NCBI RefSeq assembly: GCF_024733555.1
Contig: NZ_JANIOF010000001.1
Location: 1,918,777 to 1,982,776, forward strand
Origin: Paenibacillus sp. SC116
GTDB lineage: Bacteria; Bacillota; Bacilli; Paenibacillales; Paenibacillaceae
Length of the DNA stretch: 64,000 nucleotides
Direction of reading: 5' to 3'
Below are positions 37,781 through 49,693 of this stretch, piece by piece. Under the pieces are notes generated by a model. It did not search any database. It saw nothing but the letters and a program-made list of their open reading frames with translations, and was not told the DNA's origin. Position 1 is the stretch's first letter; every line of letters starts with the position of its first letter. The position numbers and the translations under genes were made by a program.

Positions 37781-40700
37781 CCAACAATAGCCTCCCTCTC
37801 AATATCTTGGAATATTGCATACTCATAATCTTTTCTCGCAAAATTTAATGCATCTGTATAATTAAGATGATTTTTATCTAAATTTGATAACACCCATCTG
37901 TATTCAGATTGTACTTTATCAAGATCAATAACGACTACCCCTCTTCCACTTTTTTGTTCATAGAACATTGCCCTATCAAGTGAGATAGTAGTAGAGATCC
38001 ACGGATCATTTTTCTCTGGTTTCATCATTCTCTTAGAACCATATGCTACATGTGATGTTAAGTTCCATAGACCGTTACGATTTTTTGCTTCAATCCCCTT
38101 ACCAGCAGTTAGAGTCTTAACATCTGTTGGATTTAATGCCCTAAATACATAATTCCCTTCTTTTTTCTTATGACGTTCCTTCATTTCAGAAATACTTAAT
38201 AATGGCAATTTGTACATTTTGGCTTTATTTACATTTATACTATGTTGCGATTCTCCTACAGGACTAGGGTTTAATAAAGAACCAAAGATAGTACCGAGAC
38301 TGAAACCTAACCATCCACCTTTTTTAGAGCCTTGCTTCGCACCCTTAGCCCCACCTTCAATGACTCTAAAACTCTCCCGCTGTAATTGGTGCCAATCTAT
38401 ATTCAGTGCTGCTTCATGTCCAGTTGGATCGATATATAATAGTGGATTATTTTCTACATACGTATACAAATTCAAACTACGCGGGCTATTCAGTTCCCCT
38501 TCATACGTATCCTCACTAATAAACCTTCCCATGTTTGGGTCATACCATCTTGCTCGAAGATACTGAAGACCTGTCGTCTTATCCCAATACTCACCTGAGT
38601 ATTTCAGAATATTCGGAACCGTTTCTTTCTCTTCTAGCGGTAATCCCCAAATGTCATAGCGATATTCATTCAGCTTCTTACCTGCTTCATCGACAATAGC
38701 TACGACATCACCATGACCGTTCAGCTGATAGTATTGCAACTGGCTGGTAGTAGCATCTTGACGACCGATAAGCTTGCCATTTAGATCATACAGATAGACA
38801 TACTTAACCTTGGCTTTGCCATCCACCCCGACAACTGCTTCTGCTAATAACAACTTGTTAGCATCGTAATAGTAACGGTTCTTAACGTTATTCTCTACAC
38901 GCTCATACAGCAATCCTTCTCCCGTGTAGGAGTATATTACAGGATTATGCTCTCCTGTGACTTTCGTCAATCGATTCTTTTTATCGTACTCGTACTGTCT
39001 TGACTTTAGAGGTACTTCTCTAGTGCTGTCTAATGTTTGGCGATTGTACCTTTCATCGTATGAGTACGTCTCATTAAACTCACTAGATGTTTGAATCTGA
39101 TTCAACGGTGTGTATGAGAACTTCGTGACATAACTATTTTCATTGCGCTGCATGATGTTTCCAACCAGGTCATAGCCGTATTGGAAAGTGTTCTGCGCTG
39201 CTCCATCCTTCACATGGTTCAACTGCTTCAGCTTCAAATCTTCGTATTGATAATCCGTGACAAACGCATTGCCATACGTCTGCTTCGCCAATTGTCCATT
39301 TGCCAAGTGATCGTACGAGATCGTCTTCGCTGGCTGATTGCCACCACTCAAAATGTTCAACTGCTTCAATTGGTTAACGTTGTTATGAACCCCATCAACT
39401 TTTACATGAACACCCGGAGCTGCGAACTCATACCCTGTCTTCTTGTTCAGGTCATAGTTGTTCGTTAGCTTCACGCCATCTGGATATTGAATGCTCGTTA
39501 AGAAGCCCGAACGCGCCTGATACTTATAGTTCGTTGTTCCTCTATAATCGGTCATCGTGACCGGTCTGCCCTCGGTATCATAGCTATACTTAACCGTTTC
39601 ATTTCCAAGCGTATTTTGTAAAAGGCGGTTCATTTCATCGTAGCGATTTTCTGTAACTGTTCCACTACGATCAATATATTTCTCTAAATTACTATTCCCA
39701 TCGTAGTAATACTTCTGAACTTGACCTGTTCCATTGATCTTTTTCGTAACGCGACCAAGTTCGTCATATTCTTTCTTCATTTTCTGTTGATTCGCATACG
39801 TTATCTCAAGAAGGTTACCCAAGCGATCATAGAGATAGCTTGTTGTCTGTTTCTGTGCATCCGTAACCGCAGTCAATTGGCCGCCAGCATTATACTGGTA
39901 CTCCGTACGATTGCCATTAGCATCTGTTGCAGAGGTAACTCCCCCTGCTAGATTATACTCCGTACGCTGAACAGGTATATAATTCTGCTTGTTCTGTAGC
40001 GTCTCTACTAGAAGCGTTCTGCCTAATACATCGCTAGTCGTTTTTGTGCGATTCTGCTCTGCATCGATTGCTGTTACTGTCAGCTTCGCATCATCGTATT
40101 CAACGCGATCCGATGTACCATTTGCATATGTAGTTTGAAGCGGTCGTCCAAATCCGTCATATGTGTACGTTGTACGATTGCCATAAGCATCTTCTGTCCA
40201 TTGAAGCTGACTTGTACGCTCATCGTAGCCGTATTTCACTTCGCCTAAGCCTTGAGTTTCTCTAGTCTTACGCCCCAATGGATCGAACCATGCTTCGGTC
40301 ACTTCTCCAAGCGTATTTTTCAATTGCACATGGTTTTGAGTGTCGTTGTATACATAACTGATTTGGCTGTGATTCGGCATCGTGACTAATGTTGTACGGC
40401 CTAATGGATCATAGCCATACGATGTCGTTTGCTGTTTGCCATCTGTGTATGAAAGCAAACGTCCTGTTACTGGATCGTACTTCGCTTTTTCTACAATTGT
40501 AGTAACTTGTCCATCTGCATTTGTAACATCCACTTCTTGCTGTGTAAGGTATCCATGATGATATTCAGCACCATAATGATATCTAAATACAGTCGGTTTA
40601 CCTCTATCATTATGAGCTGTTACTTTCGTAACATTACCGAATCCATCGTACTCATAATTGATATGACCAAGAAGCTGTCCGCCTTCTGAGTTGGCGTACG

Positions 40701-42952
40701 TTTTAGATTCAATTACAGAACCTTTATCGTTACGATGCATTCGTGTAACAGACTGCTGATTCGCATCCAACTTGGACGTAATCGTTTCTGGCAGCCCCCA
40801 TTTTGCATCATACGTAGTAGCCGTGCTGGCTCCAAGACTGTTTGTTTCACTCGTTACGTTCCCATTCTCATCATAATTCCGATTCACGATGAGAGATGGA
40901 CTCTCCACCCCATTATTGATTTTCTTCGACGTAATCTGTGCAGGATAAGGATTTAAAATATTTGACGTGTATGATTGATTCGTCACATGCTGAACATGCC
41001 CTGCTTGTTGGACTGTCTCTACATTTCGGAATACAGGATCATCACCCGAACGTACTTTATCATAAGTAGATATGCTTGAGGCATCTCCGCTTTTAAATAT
41101 CGTTTTATGTCTACCATTCGAGGCAGAAGCATACGGATCTGATTCATATTGAATGCTCGTTTGATTACTATCGACTACTGCGCCATTCACATATTGCGCT
41201 ACATCTTTGCGTTCCACTACCCTGAACTGTTCTTGCTTGGAATCATGTCCAAAATGTCGAAGCACTTTGTCGTAACGGTATTCGGTACGCGCTCCTGTTG
41301 GATGATGGACTGTTTTTAATAAGGCATAGTCATTCCGTTGATTTACCGGGTTTGAGGTCATCGAAAATTTCGAAATGCCAGGCTCGTATGCATAGCGAGT
41401 CGTTCGGCCCATCGTGTCGGTAACAGACTCTAAATACGGTATGTCTGTTCCATCAAACTTTTTAAATGCATACTTAACCGATTCATTCTTATTAGTAGTA
41501 GCCGTTATGATGCTATTGTGCCAATCATAACTCAATTGAATGTAATTCCCTAAAGAATCTGTCACTTTTGACAAGTAACCTAAATGTTGAAAATCTAAAA
41601 AGTTTGAATAGCTATCTTCTACTCTTATCAGGTCACCTCTTGCATCAAAGTAATACGTTGTGCCCTGCTTCATTTTCAATGCGTATGCTGAAGTATCGTA
41701 CCCTACCTTTCGGCTGGTGTCTTTCATTAATACAGCATCTTTCCACGGATAACGCTTAAGGTTGAGATCTTTATCTACCTGGTAGACGCCTCCTGCTGGC
41801 ATGCGAATAAAAGCCTCTTCATGTTCAAACTTCATATACGGGATATCCCATGACCAGCCTCTACCCATAATTGAATCCTTACTAACTCTCTCTACTTTAT
41901 TATCAGGCAAGAACACGGGATAAGTATAATGCGTTAAAACCTCATAGTTTTTCCCATCTCGACAATTCGTTTTTTCAAAGTCTACTTCGAACTCTTGCGA
42001 GATAGGATAAGATTTTATATTAATTCTACTTGGAGGAAACTCTGTTTCAGATGCTTTGTGTTGCCTCCTCATCTTTTCCATAAAAATAATTAACAACTGT
42101 TTGTGGCAATGGGTATTCGAAATAAAGACCGATGTTAATATACCTAAAAACTCCATTACTAGATTCATTCGTAGCCCACGCTACTCTTTGCCCCCCACCT
42201 AATTTTTTATAAGTCGTTCCTTTAACACAAGGTGCAATTGTCTGTTGATAATAGGTATTAGGCTGTACAGTTTTCTTATAGAATTCGGCATCATTACTGT
42301 CATAAATTCTACGGAGCGAGAAAGACAGTCCATTCCTTCCCGGCAAAGTAAGATCCGTTGATGACAAGCTCAAGGAACCATCTACACTCGAAATCGTTTC
42401 GTTACCTGTTTGAACAGAGTAAGGTGCTTGATCTAATTTAGTATGTTGTTTTACAAGACTCAGCTTATCATGGCTAATATGAGGCAGATTATAAATACTT
42501 CGTTTCTTCCTCGATCCATAAACAGATTCCGTTACATTCCCATAAGTAGCCCCTGTTACATCCCCTAGATTAGGAAACGGCAGGTCGAACCCTGGCATTT
42601 GCAAGCCATATGTCGCTTCTGTTACCGCAGGTGGCTCATACTTCTTCCCTACTCCCGGAAATAGTTCCTCAAGCGTAGCTAGCAATACTGTTATATCTGA
42701 ATTTTTGGCTAAAGCATCATGAACATGCTTCAAAGAATATCCTTCATTTAGAAGTAAAAGAATATCGGAAGGAGACACATTGTATTTCTTCGCGATATAA
42801 TCAATCGTCAACAATGCCTTATTGTCAGCAGTCTGTGTTGACACTGGCTTAGGCGCTGCCACTGCTTCTGCAACTTGCATAAACAAAGGTGCTGCTAATT
42901 CCAAAAATAGGACTAAAGCAAGTAAAGCTGATAACTTCCTCATTTTTTTCAT
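37759..42952 (-). pseudogene. RHS2: RHS toxin with ADP-ribosyltransferase-like tip, one frameshift
   Basis: The two frames 42047-42952 and 37759-42168 together form a complete RHS protein like RHS1. Their span is one base over a multiple of three; phase is lost between about 42050 and 42100, in the variable segment before the GRGWSWDIPYMKF region. Signal peptide, helical domain, YGNVTESVYG, RKKRS, YD shell and the DPTGH cleavage end are all present. The tip (last about 150 residues) has YVFRALNP, DPWISTTISLDRA and EYAIFQDIEREAI, i.e. the R, STT and E elements of ADP-ribosyltransferase folds. The gene follows the tagged protein at 43004 by 51 bases and precedes its immunity gene, so it is in one operon. 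A sequencing error cannot be excluded. Confidence 0.85.
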
Positions 42953-43003
42953 CTTTTCACATTCCCCTATTATTTATATATATTAATTTAATGAAAACCC
43001 TAG

Positions 43004-44668
43004 TTAAGAGATCGATAAATCATCTACATGCACAGTTCCTTGTCCATTGTTACTAAGACTGCTTAAGTGAACATGTATTCTTATTTTGTGCGTATTGGCT
43101 GGTGGCTTGAAGCTCTCAGAAATAGATAGCCAATCACTGTTCTTGGCATAAGACGCAACATTCCATGAACCGATGGCGTTATTGCTGCGATCATAGTAGT
43201 ACATAGTAAACTGCAAGTTGGCGTCTTTCATATTTTCCAACTTAAGAGCACCTGTTAGATGATAGCTGCTTTGCTGTGGGACCAAAACGTCTTGCCAAAT
43301 GTTCATTCCATCCCCAGCCCTCGGCACACTATGAGCTATCATCTTCTGTGCACGTTTACCTGTCTTAACGATATCTCTACTTATTTCATGAGAGCCCTTA
43401 ATTCCTTCTCCTACATAACGAAACCAACCATCTGCTGCGCCATCTGTGCCGCTCACCGATTCAAAGTTACCATTGAATAGAAGCTTCTGCTTGTCTCCTG
43501 GTTGAATCGACATGGCATCCACATATACCGTTCCTTGCCCGTTTGCCTTCGTTGCGCTTACGTGAATATGCAATCTCGCTTTTATCGCATGAGCAGGTGG
43601 GGTAAATCGTGAGGATACCGTAAGCCAATCGTTATTGTTCACCAATTCTAATGGGGTTTCAGAACCAATCTGCTTATTGTTCTTGTCGTAATAATATAGA
43701 ATGAATCCGAGCTTGGAATCTCTCATGTTTTCCAATCGAACCCGTCCATGCAAGACATGAGACTTTTGTTCACTAACCAGGAAGTCCTGCCAAATGTTAA
43801 TACCATCGTAGATGTTCAAAATGTTATCCGCAGCTATTTTCTGCGCTCGCAAGCCCTCAGATGTGACCACTTGGCTAATTTCATGTTTTCCTTCAACTGC
43901 TCCTACATAACGACTCCATCCATCCGCTGTTCCATCTGTGCGAGAAACGACTTCAAAATCGCCATTCGTAAGCAAGTTAATAGGCTTGTTTCTCTTTACA
44001 GAGAGCATATCCAGGTTGACCGTTCCTTTGCCCCCAGGTACGTTGGAACTTAAATGCGCATGAATTCTTGCTCTCGTCGCATTAGCAGGCGTTACAAATT
44101 GCTTAGAGAACGTTACCCAATCTGTATTACTGTCATAACGCAGCACCATTTCCCCGCCAAACTGATTGTTATCCTTATCATAGTAATAAATAAGGTATTC
44201 CAGCTTAGTGTTCTGAACATCGGACATTCTCATTTTTCCGGACAGCGTGTACGTAGTGTAGCCCGTTACGGAAAAATCCTGCCACACATTCATTCCATCA
44301 TTGGTACGTGGAATGGACGTCGCTTGCAGCTTCATCGCACGTGCTCCCTCAAGCAAACTCGTATCGACTTCGTGCTTTCCCTGAATGTCCGCTCCCATGT
44401 AATAATTCCATGCCTTCAAAGTGCCCTGTGAATTAACCAATTCAAATCCACCATCTACCAGAAGCTCATCCGTAAATTTACGATTTACGTTTCCATTGTG
44501 ATCATACTGATATTTCGTTACTTGATTTTTGTGCTTGGCATATCGCAGTTTACCGGCACCATCGTAAAAATATTGATTGGCCACTGTCGCTGCTGCAAAG
44601 GCCCCCATACTTGTACAAGAAACAAATAGGACAACAGCCAGTAATGATACGATAATCTTATTTTTCAT
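43004..44668 (-). CDS. YD-tagged secreted protein with three CBM4/9-like repeats
   Basis: A 554-residue protein from the ATG at 44668 (GGGGGAAAGTGAT upstream; an in-frame start nine codons earlier lacks an RBS). Signal peptide 1-25, YD hairpin about 31-65 (NQYFYDGAGKLRYA ... KYQYDHNGNVNRKF), then three repeats of about 160 residues beginning DGGFE, NGDFE and NGNFE, with GMNVWQDF, YYYDKDNNQ and ARIHAHLS strands. The fold resembles CBM4/9. The gene ends 51 bases before RHS2 with no terminator, so it and RHS2 are very probably co-transcribed. Confidence 0.87.
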   Translation of the reverse strand: MKNKIIVSLLAVVLFVSCTSMGAFAAATVANQYFYDGAGKLRYAKHKNQVTKYQYDHNGNVNRKFTDELLVDGGFELVNSQGTLKAWNYYMGADIQGKHEVDTSLLEGARAMKLQATSIPRTNDGMNVWQDFSVTGYTTYTLSGKMRMSDVQNTKLEYLIYYYDKDNNQFGGEMVLRYDSNTDWVTFSKQFVTPANATRARIHAHLSSNVPGGKGTVNLDMLSVKRNKPINLLTNGDFEVVSRTDGTADGWSRYVGAVEGKHEISQVVTSEGLRAQKIAADNILNIYDGINIWQDFLVSEQKSHVLHGRVRLENMRDSKLGFILYYYDKNNKQIGSETPLELVNNNDWLTVSSRFTPPAHAIKARLHIHVSATKANGQGTVYVDAMSIQPGDKQKLLFNGNFESVSGTDGAADGWFRYVGEGIKGSHEISRDIVKTGKRAQKMIAHSVPRAGDGMNIWQDVLVPQQSSYHLTGALKLENMKDANLQFTMYYYDRSNNAIGSWNVASYAKNSDWLSISESFKPPANTHKIRIHVHLSSLSNNGQGTVHVDDLSIS

Positions 44669-44840
44669 ATCACTTTCCCCCTTACTGCTTTTCAACTTGG
44701 ATCAAATTAAGTCGCATTGAAAGTTAGCGATATCTTACGTCTAACGATTGATTGGCCAAACAGCTAAGCTAAGTAGAATCGTCGATACTCACTTATCTTC
44801 CAAATGTTAGACGCCTTACCCATCTTATTAATAAAGAAAT

Positions 44841-44875
44841 TATATATGTCTATATGAATATTTGTAAATTTATTT
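44841..44875 (-). promoter_or_regulatory. Second type of shared intergenic block, copy h
   Basis: TATGTCTATATGAATATTTGTAAATT lies between the terminator of the preceding gene and the gene starting at 44668. A close copy lies at 57037-57064 before the gene starting at 56921. Confidence 0.45.
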
Positions 44876-44902
44876 GATTTTAAAATAAAATAGTATATAT
44901 AC

Positions 44903-44939
44903 GAAAAGACCCTGAAGGAATTATCCCCCAAGGCCCTTA
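44903..44939 (-). terminator. Probable terminator of the gene at 45013
   Basis: Imperfect stem (GGGCCTTGGGG / CCTTCAGGGTC) followed by TTTTCG on the minus strand. Confidence 0.45.
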
Positions 44940-45012
44940 ACTCGCTAATATCAATCATTTTATAAAACAAGTCCATTCCAGTATGCCATTTTGTCCATTA
45001 CAAATGAAAACA

Positions 45013-46092
45013 CTAACGATCTACAACCTTCGTAATGGCTCCTCCAAAGAATTTCCCATCCACCCAAACATCGTTATAATACACGCCTTTTTCCATGTTG
45101 TGCTTGGAAAGCAAGACAGTTGCTTTCCAGTTGCCTGGTGCAACTTTCTCTCCTTGGACATACGGATGTACTAAGTCGTCCTGTCCATTCAATTCCGTCC
45201 ATGTGGGGAATTGAACGCTTTTCGCCGTTGGACTAACTCCGTAGGCAATTACTTCATAGGATCCATTAGCATAGCTCAATGTAGATGGCGCTTTTACTTC
45301 AGATTTGACTTTTGTCTCTCCTCCATATAGCGGCATTTGATTCCCATGTTTATCATGAGCGTATATATGCGTTATATATGTCCCCGTTTCATAATTGTGA
45401 TCGCTGAATTTTATTTTCGCTTTCCAGGTGCCATCTTCTATTTTTTGCGCGTCAACATACTTAATGTCATCTTGCCCCTGTTGCGCTGTCCACACCGGCA
45501 TAACTATTTTGGCTACATCTTTACCTACACCTGTTACTACAACTTCATATTCCCCTGCTGAATATCCGATCTCTTGTGGGAGACTAACTCTAACATTATC
45601 TTCAACATTCGTAATGGCTCCTCCAAAGAATTTCCCATCCACCCAAACATCGTTATAGTACACGCCTTTTTCCATGTTGTGCTTGGAAAGCAAGACGGTC
45701 GCTTTCCAGATGCCAGGTGCAACCTTCTCTCCCTCTACTAACGGATGTACTAAGTCGTCCTGTCCATTCAATTCCGTCCATGTTGGGAACTGGACACTTT
45801 TCGCCGTTGGGCTAACTCCGTAGGCAACCACTTCATATGACACATCTGAAATACTAACTTTTGTAGAAACTACTACGCTAGGTGTCTTAATCTTCTTAAT
45901 CGAAATGGTGTTTCCGTTTTGGTCATATTCATAAACAACCCAATCGTTAGATGAAGGTTTTTGAATATACTTTAATTTAGAGTCTTCATACACATAATGA
46001 ATCTTTTGCTGGGCATAGAGAGTCGTACTCGATAATCCCATAACGAAGAAGAAAAGCAATACAATAAAATACTTTTTGAAAACTTAGTAGAC
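45013..46092 (-). pseudogene. YD-tagged secreted protein with three GBS Bsp-like repeats; 5' end uncertain
   Basis: The open frame starts at TTG 46059 (LLFFFVMGLSSTTLYA), which leaves the signal peptide without a basic end. Just upstream, after a stop, a run TTTTCAAAAAG would restore MYRSTKF-FKKYFIVLLFF with one added T, so a frameshift near 46070 is likely. Then one YD hairpin (HYVYEDSKLKYI ... VYEYDQNGNTISI) and three GBS Bsp-like repeats (FPTWTELNGQDDL; MPVWTAQQGQDDI; FPTWTELNGQDDL), each ending with an H-x-x-E/T-G-x-Y strand. Repeats 1 and 3 are almost identical. Such repeats are found in wall-associated proteins and amidases. Confidence 0.7.
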
Positions 46093-46212
46093 CGATACAA
46101 CACTATCCCTCAATTCTAGATGCTTTGATAATGTTAAAACTACATTCTATTGTTTGTTTCCATAAAGCAACTGACCTATCATTTACATGATTTACACCAG
46201 ACCATAGAATCT

Positions 46213-47928
46213 CTAGCCTTTTACCTCTACCACATGCCCTTGGAAAAAGACATCGTCGATATAAATATGCGTCACATAACTTCCTGTCTCATTGCGATGG
46301 TCGCTAAGCTTCACCCTGCCTCGCCATACACCATCACGGATCTTTTCACCTTTGATCTCTTTCAGATCATCTTGATCTTGGAATGCGGTCCAAGTTGGAA
46401 AATGTACTTTTTTAGCAGCTCTATCTACACCATATACATAAATGTCATACCATTGTTCATCCAGGCGAACCGAATTCTTAAATTTCACGCTTTGCTCTGC
46501 GATCACTTCTGTAGAGCTAATCATCTCCATATTTTCATACTTATCTACCGCGTACACATGCGTAATATATCGTCCCGCTTCATAGCTATGATTCCTAAAA
46601 TTAACCGTATAGACCCAGTCGCCATTACTTTCGCGTATACCTCTCTCCCAGTAACTAGCCAAATCATCTTGACCATTGTGGAATGTCCATGTAGGGAAAT
46701 ACACCCTTTGGATATCTTTAGACAAGCCAGATATTCGAACCTGGTATTGACCTTCCTTCAGCTCTATTTTTTGTGGTGCTTTAAGCGAGATGTCACTACT
46801 AACCATAACATCTACTCCACCAATTTCCTTCTTATCTCCATAAATATGCGTGGTGTACTTCCCCGTCTCGCTGTTGTGTTTCTTGTAAACAACCGTACCT
46901 TTCCAAACTCCTGGAGCAATCTTCTTACCTTGAATCCATTCAAGATCGTCTTGATCGTTATGAGCCGTCCAGGTCGGGAACTCAACTTGCTTCACAGCCG
47001 GATCCACACCGTATGCATATACATCATGAGAAATATTTTGAACTTTTGATTGTTCAGGCGCTTTTACGCCAGCTATTGCTTCGTATTCTCTGCCGATTAT
47101 AAACTTTGCATTTCCTTGCTGATCAAACGCATATACATGTGTGGCATAGCGACCTAGCTCATAATTATGTCCAGCGAATGGGATAACAGCTTCCCATCTA
47201 TCAAGGTCTACTTTCTTCCCTTGAATATGTTGAATATCATCTTGTCCATTAGCAATGGTCCACGTCGGAAACTCTACCTTCGAAACCGTAGGTGATACAC
47301 CTGAAACTTGGATTTTGATATACTCATCGCTTAGTGGAACAACAGGCTTATAATCTGCCTCCACCGTTTCCACTGCCTTAAATTCAACCTGTTTGGCAGA
47401 GATACCATTGATGAACACCGTGGATTCAAATAACTGAGCACCATCATGCCACTTTTCTAGAGGTAGAACGGCTTTCCAAACACCATTGCCAAGTTTCGAC
47501 GCTATCGTTTCAACGTGATCTGGCTTGGATTTATCTTTACGAGTATGTACTTTTACTTCATTCGTAGTCGTTGGATTCGCCTTGATGTATAAGGATATCG
47601 AAGCATTGCTTGTTGAAAACACAAGCTTGTCTGCTTGAATATATCTCTGAATTAAATTACCCTTTAAGTCATATTGATTAATAATCGTTTTTCCATTTTG
47701 AAACGTCGTATGGAGCTTCTGATCCCCATCATAGATATACACCGATCCTTTACTGTTGTCAGTGTTCACCATAATTGAGTTCGTTGCATCTACTTGTACT
47801 GCTGGTGCGGCAGATACAGGATTGGTAGTGAAATTAAGTGCTGCTGCCTCAAGAAACATTACGATACAAACTGTGAACAAAACCATTACTATATTACGTT
47901 TACTTATAATTGAACTGAACGTTGTCAA
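46213..47928 (-). CDS. YD-tagged secreted protein with GBS Bsp-like repeats
   Basis: A 571-residue protein. The likely start is TTG 47928 with GGGAGCGG upstream, overlapping the end of the preceding gene by 29 bases; an internal ATG at 47886 is a weaker option. Signal peptide (IVMVLFTVCIVMFLEAAAL), one YD hairpin at about 58-95 (SVYIYDGDQKLHTT ... INQYDLKGNLIQRY), one degenerate and four clear GBS Bsp-like repeats (FPTWTIANGQDDI, FPTWTAHNDQDDL, FPTWTFHNGQDDL, FPTWTAFQDQDDL), each with a GxYxTHVY strand. Probably binds the cell wall; inferred from the family. Confidence 0.82.
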   Translation of the reverse strand: MTTFSSIISKRNIVMVLFTVCIVMFLEAAALNFTTNPVSAAPAVQVDATNSIMVNTDNSKGSVYIYDGDQKLHTTFQNGKTIINQYDLKGNLIQRYIQADKLVFSTSNASISLYIKANPTTTNEVKVHTRKDKSKPDHVETIASKLGNGVWKAVLPLEKWHDGAQLFESTVFINGISAKQVEFKAVETVEADYKPVVPLSDEYIKIQVSGVSPTVSKVEFPTWTIANGQDDIQHIQGKKVDLDRWEAVIPFAGHNYELGRYATHVYAFDQQGNAKFIIGREYEAIAGVKAPEQSKVQNISHDVYAYGVDPAVKQVEFPTWTAHNDQDDLEWIQGKKIAPGVWKGTVVYKKHNSETGKYTTHIYGDKKEIGGVDVMVSSDISLKAPQKIELKEGQYQVRISGLSKDIQRVYFPTWTFHNGQDDLASYWERGIRESNGDWVYTVNFRNHSYEAGRYITHVYAVDKYENMEMISSTEVIAEQSVKFKNSVRLDEQWYDIYVYGVDRAAKKVHFPTWTAFQDQDDLKEIKGEKIRDGVWRGRVKLSDHRNETGSYVTHIYIDDVFFQGHVVEVKG

Positions 47929-49150
47929 CTGTTACCGCTCCCTCACCATCGTTATTCGTGCTTCTTATAAGAACATAGACATGGGCATATGCTGCATTGG
48001 CTGGAATATCTCCAGAATTACTAATCTGAATCGACTGATTTCCTGTCGGCTGGTTATGTTCTTTTATATTTGCTTGGATATGTCTCCAATCTTTATCGAA
48101 CACATCTACGTATAATTGAACTTTCGCATTTTTCAGTTCATGCACCCGCACGGTAGTTGATACATCATATTTTCGGTGCGGTGTGACTAACAGCCTCTGA
48201 TAAATACCTACCGTTCCATGTGTCTGAATGCCACTGCCTTTCATAAATTGCGAGATACCACCTGTATCCGACTTCACAAGCTGCAATTGATATTTACTTG
48301 CAGTCCATATGTAAGGACTCCATAAAGCAGCCGTATTATCGTTCATATGGTAAACATTGAAGTCACCGTTCACACTAGTGGTGCTGTCATCATAAATAAA
48401 TGCGAGATTATCTACCTGTATCGTCCCCGAGCTATTATCTTGCTCCCCTCGGATTAACGCATATATTTTAGCAGACACTGCTTGCGCTGGAACCACTCCA
48501 TGATTAACAAACTCTATACTCTCACCAATAGTCACGGAATGATAAGGCGTAACATTAGCGCCTATATAAGCACCGTTACGATCCAAGAAATCTACATACA
48601 ACTGTGTATATGCACCTTTCAACTCTACGTTCTTGAATGTCCCTGACACTTTGAAATTTTTATTAGGTTCCACTTCGATTAATTGGGTAATTCCTGATAT
48701 AGCAGCCCCACTGCTAATATGGCTGGATTTGATTTCTTGCACGTAGTTACCTTGGTCGTTTAGTCTATTATATATCGAGTTCTGATGTACTCCCCCATGC
48801 TTGATCCATCCCTCTGCACCATGCTGTTCATTACTAATTTGCAAATGTCCGTTGTAAATTAGGTTTGGATCGACCCCATAGCCGAAGCTAGCACTAGATA
48901 CTTGAATGCTTCCTGCCCCATTATCCGAATTGCTTCTAACTAGCAGATAGGCTGTAGCTTTCGCAGCATCATTTGGTACTACTCCAGATATGCGATACGT
49001 TGTCATCATCGCCATTCCATTGTCTTCATGTATATCTTTAATATTTGCCGAAACCCACTGGCCCTGTTTATTATAAAAATCCATATACAACTGCACACGT
49101 GCTCCTGCCAACTTCTGTATATCTAATGAAACATAGTAAACAGGAAAAGC
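47900..49150 (-). pseudogene. 5'-truncated secreted protein with CBM-like repeats
   Basis: The open frame has no signal peptide or YD tag. Its homology to its own internal repeats (YNGHLQISNE, GAYTQLYVDFLDRNGAY, SSGTIQVDNLAF) begins in the middle of a repeat at about 49150, exactly where the repeat shared with 19650-19731 begins. About 2.5 repeats remain. The 5' part, including secretion signal and presumably a tag, was lost in that recombination. Its end overlaps the start of the next gene. Confidence 0.75.
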
Positions 49151-49228
49151 GGGACGACGTTACCACGCTCACCAGAAGAAGTTAGTATGTATAAATCAAG
49201 GGATAGCCGCCCGATTCATTCAGCACTG
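49150..49228. repeat. About 80-bp repeat, copy 2 (first copy 19650-19731)
   Basis: Contains ACCACGCTCACC and GGATAGCCGCCCGATTCATTC as in copy 1. It truncates the gene on its left and abuts the RHS3 operon terminator on its right. Confidence 0.65.
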
Positions 49229-49239
49229 AGTAGCCTACT

Positions 49240-49272
49240 GAAAAATAGAGGCACTCTCAATGAGAATGCCTC
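49240..49272 (-). terminator. Terminator of the RHS3 operon
   Basis: Perfect inverted repeat GAGGCATTCTCA / TGAGAGTGCCTC followed by TATTTTT on the minus strand. Confidence 0.85.
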
Positions 49273-49282
49273 ATTAGTCAAA

Positions 49283-49681
49283 CTATTCACTGAACTCATC
49301 TATTTCTTTCTTTCGTTTCAAAAATATTCGCACTGCTTCATCTTCGCGCTCGATAAGGTCATCATGGTGTGATTCGATTGCTACTAGTTCTTTGTATCCC
49401 CAAACTGCACTAACACTGTTCTCGTGACCAAAAAATTGATAGTACCATTCCAAAGGAAGTAACGAATTAGTTACCTCAAATAACTCAGCAGGATACCATG
49501 ATGGGAGATTTTCATATGTTCCAAGCAACAGATAGCTTAAGACTCCTTTGTAAAGATGTTTTCCATACACTGTATAAATCTCGTCAATTTTAACAGAGTA
49601 TTTTGTTTCCGTAGTGTTTCCTAATTCCCGTGTTTTTCTCGAAAGTTTGTCGCCAGTATTAGCGATGCATCTGACCTTCAT
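49283..49681 (-). CDS. Candidate immunity protein of RHS3
   Basis: A 132-residue protein (MKVRCIANTGDKLSRKT..., with VKIDEIYTVYGK and an acidic C-terminus IFLKRKKEIDEFSE). GAGGTGGTTCA precedes the ATG, 12 bases after the RHS3 stop. Proteins of this general pattern occur beside phage and toxin genes; the immunity role is taken from its position. Confidence 0.65.
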   Translation of the reverse strand: MKVRCIANTGDKLSRKTRELGNTTETKYSVKIDEIYTVYGKHLYKGVLSYLLLGTYENLPSWYPAELFEVTNSLLPLEWYYQFFGHENSVSAVWGYKELVAIESHHDDLIEREDEAVRIFLKRKKEIDEFSE

Positions 49682-49693
49682 TGAACCACCTCG

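Noticed and set aside
42047-42168. Programmed frameshift in RHS2
   Set aside because: No slippery heptamer with a downstream structure is evident, and RHS1 and RHS3 have no shift at this place; a mutation or sequencing error is simpler.
46150-47049. Long plus-strand frame (299 codons)
   Set aside because: It lies antisense to a well-supported secreted protein with signal peptide and repeats; its sequence is of low complexity and has no RBS.
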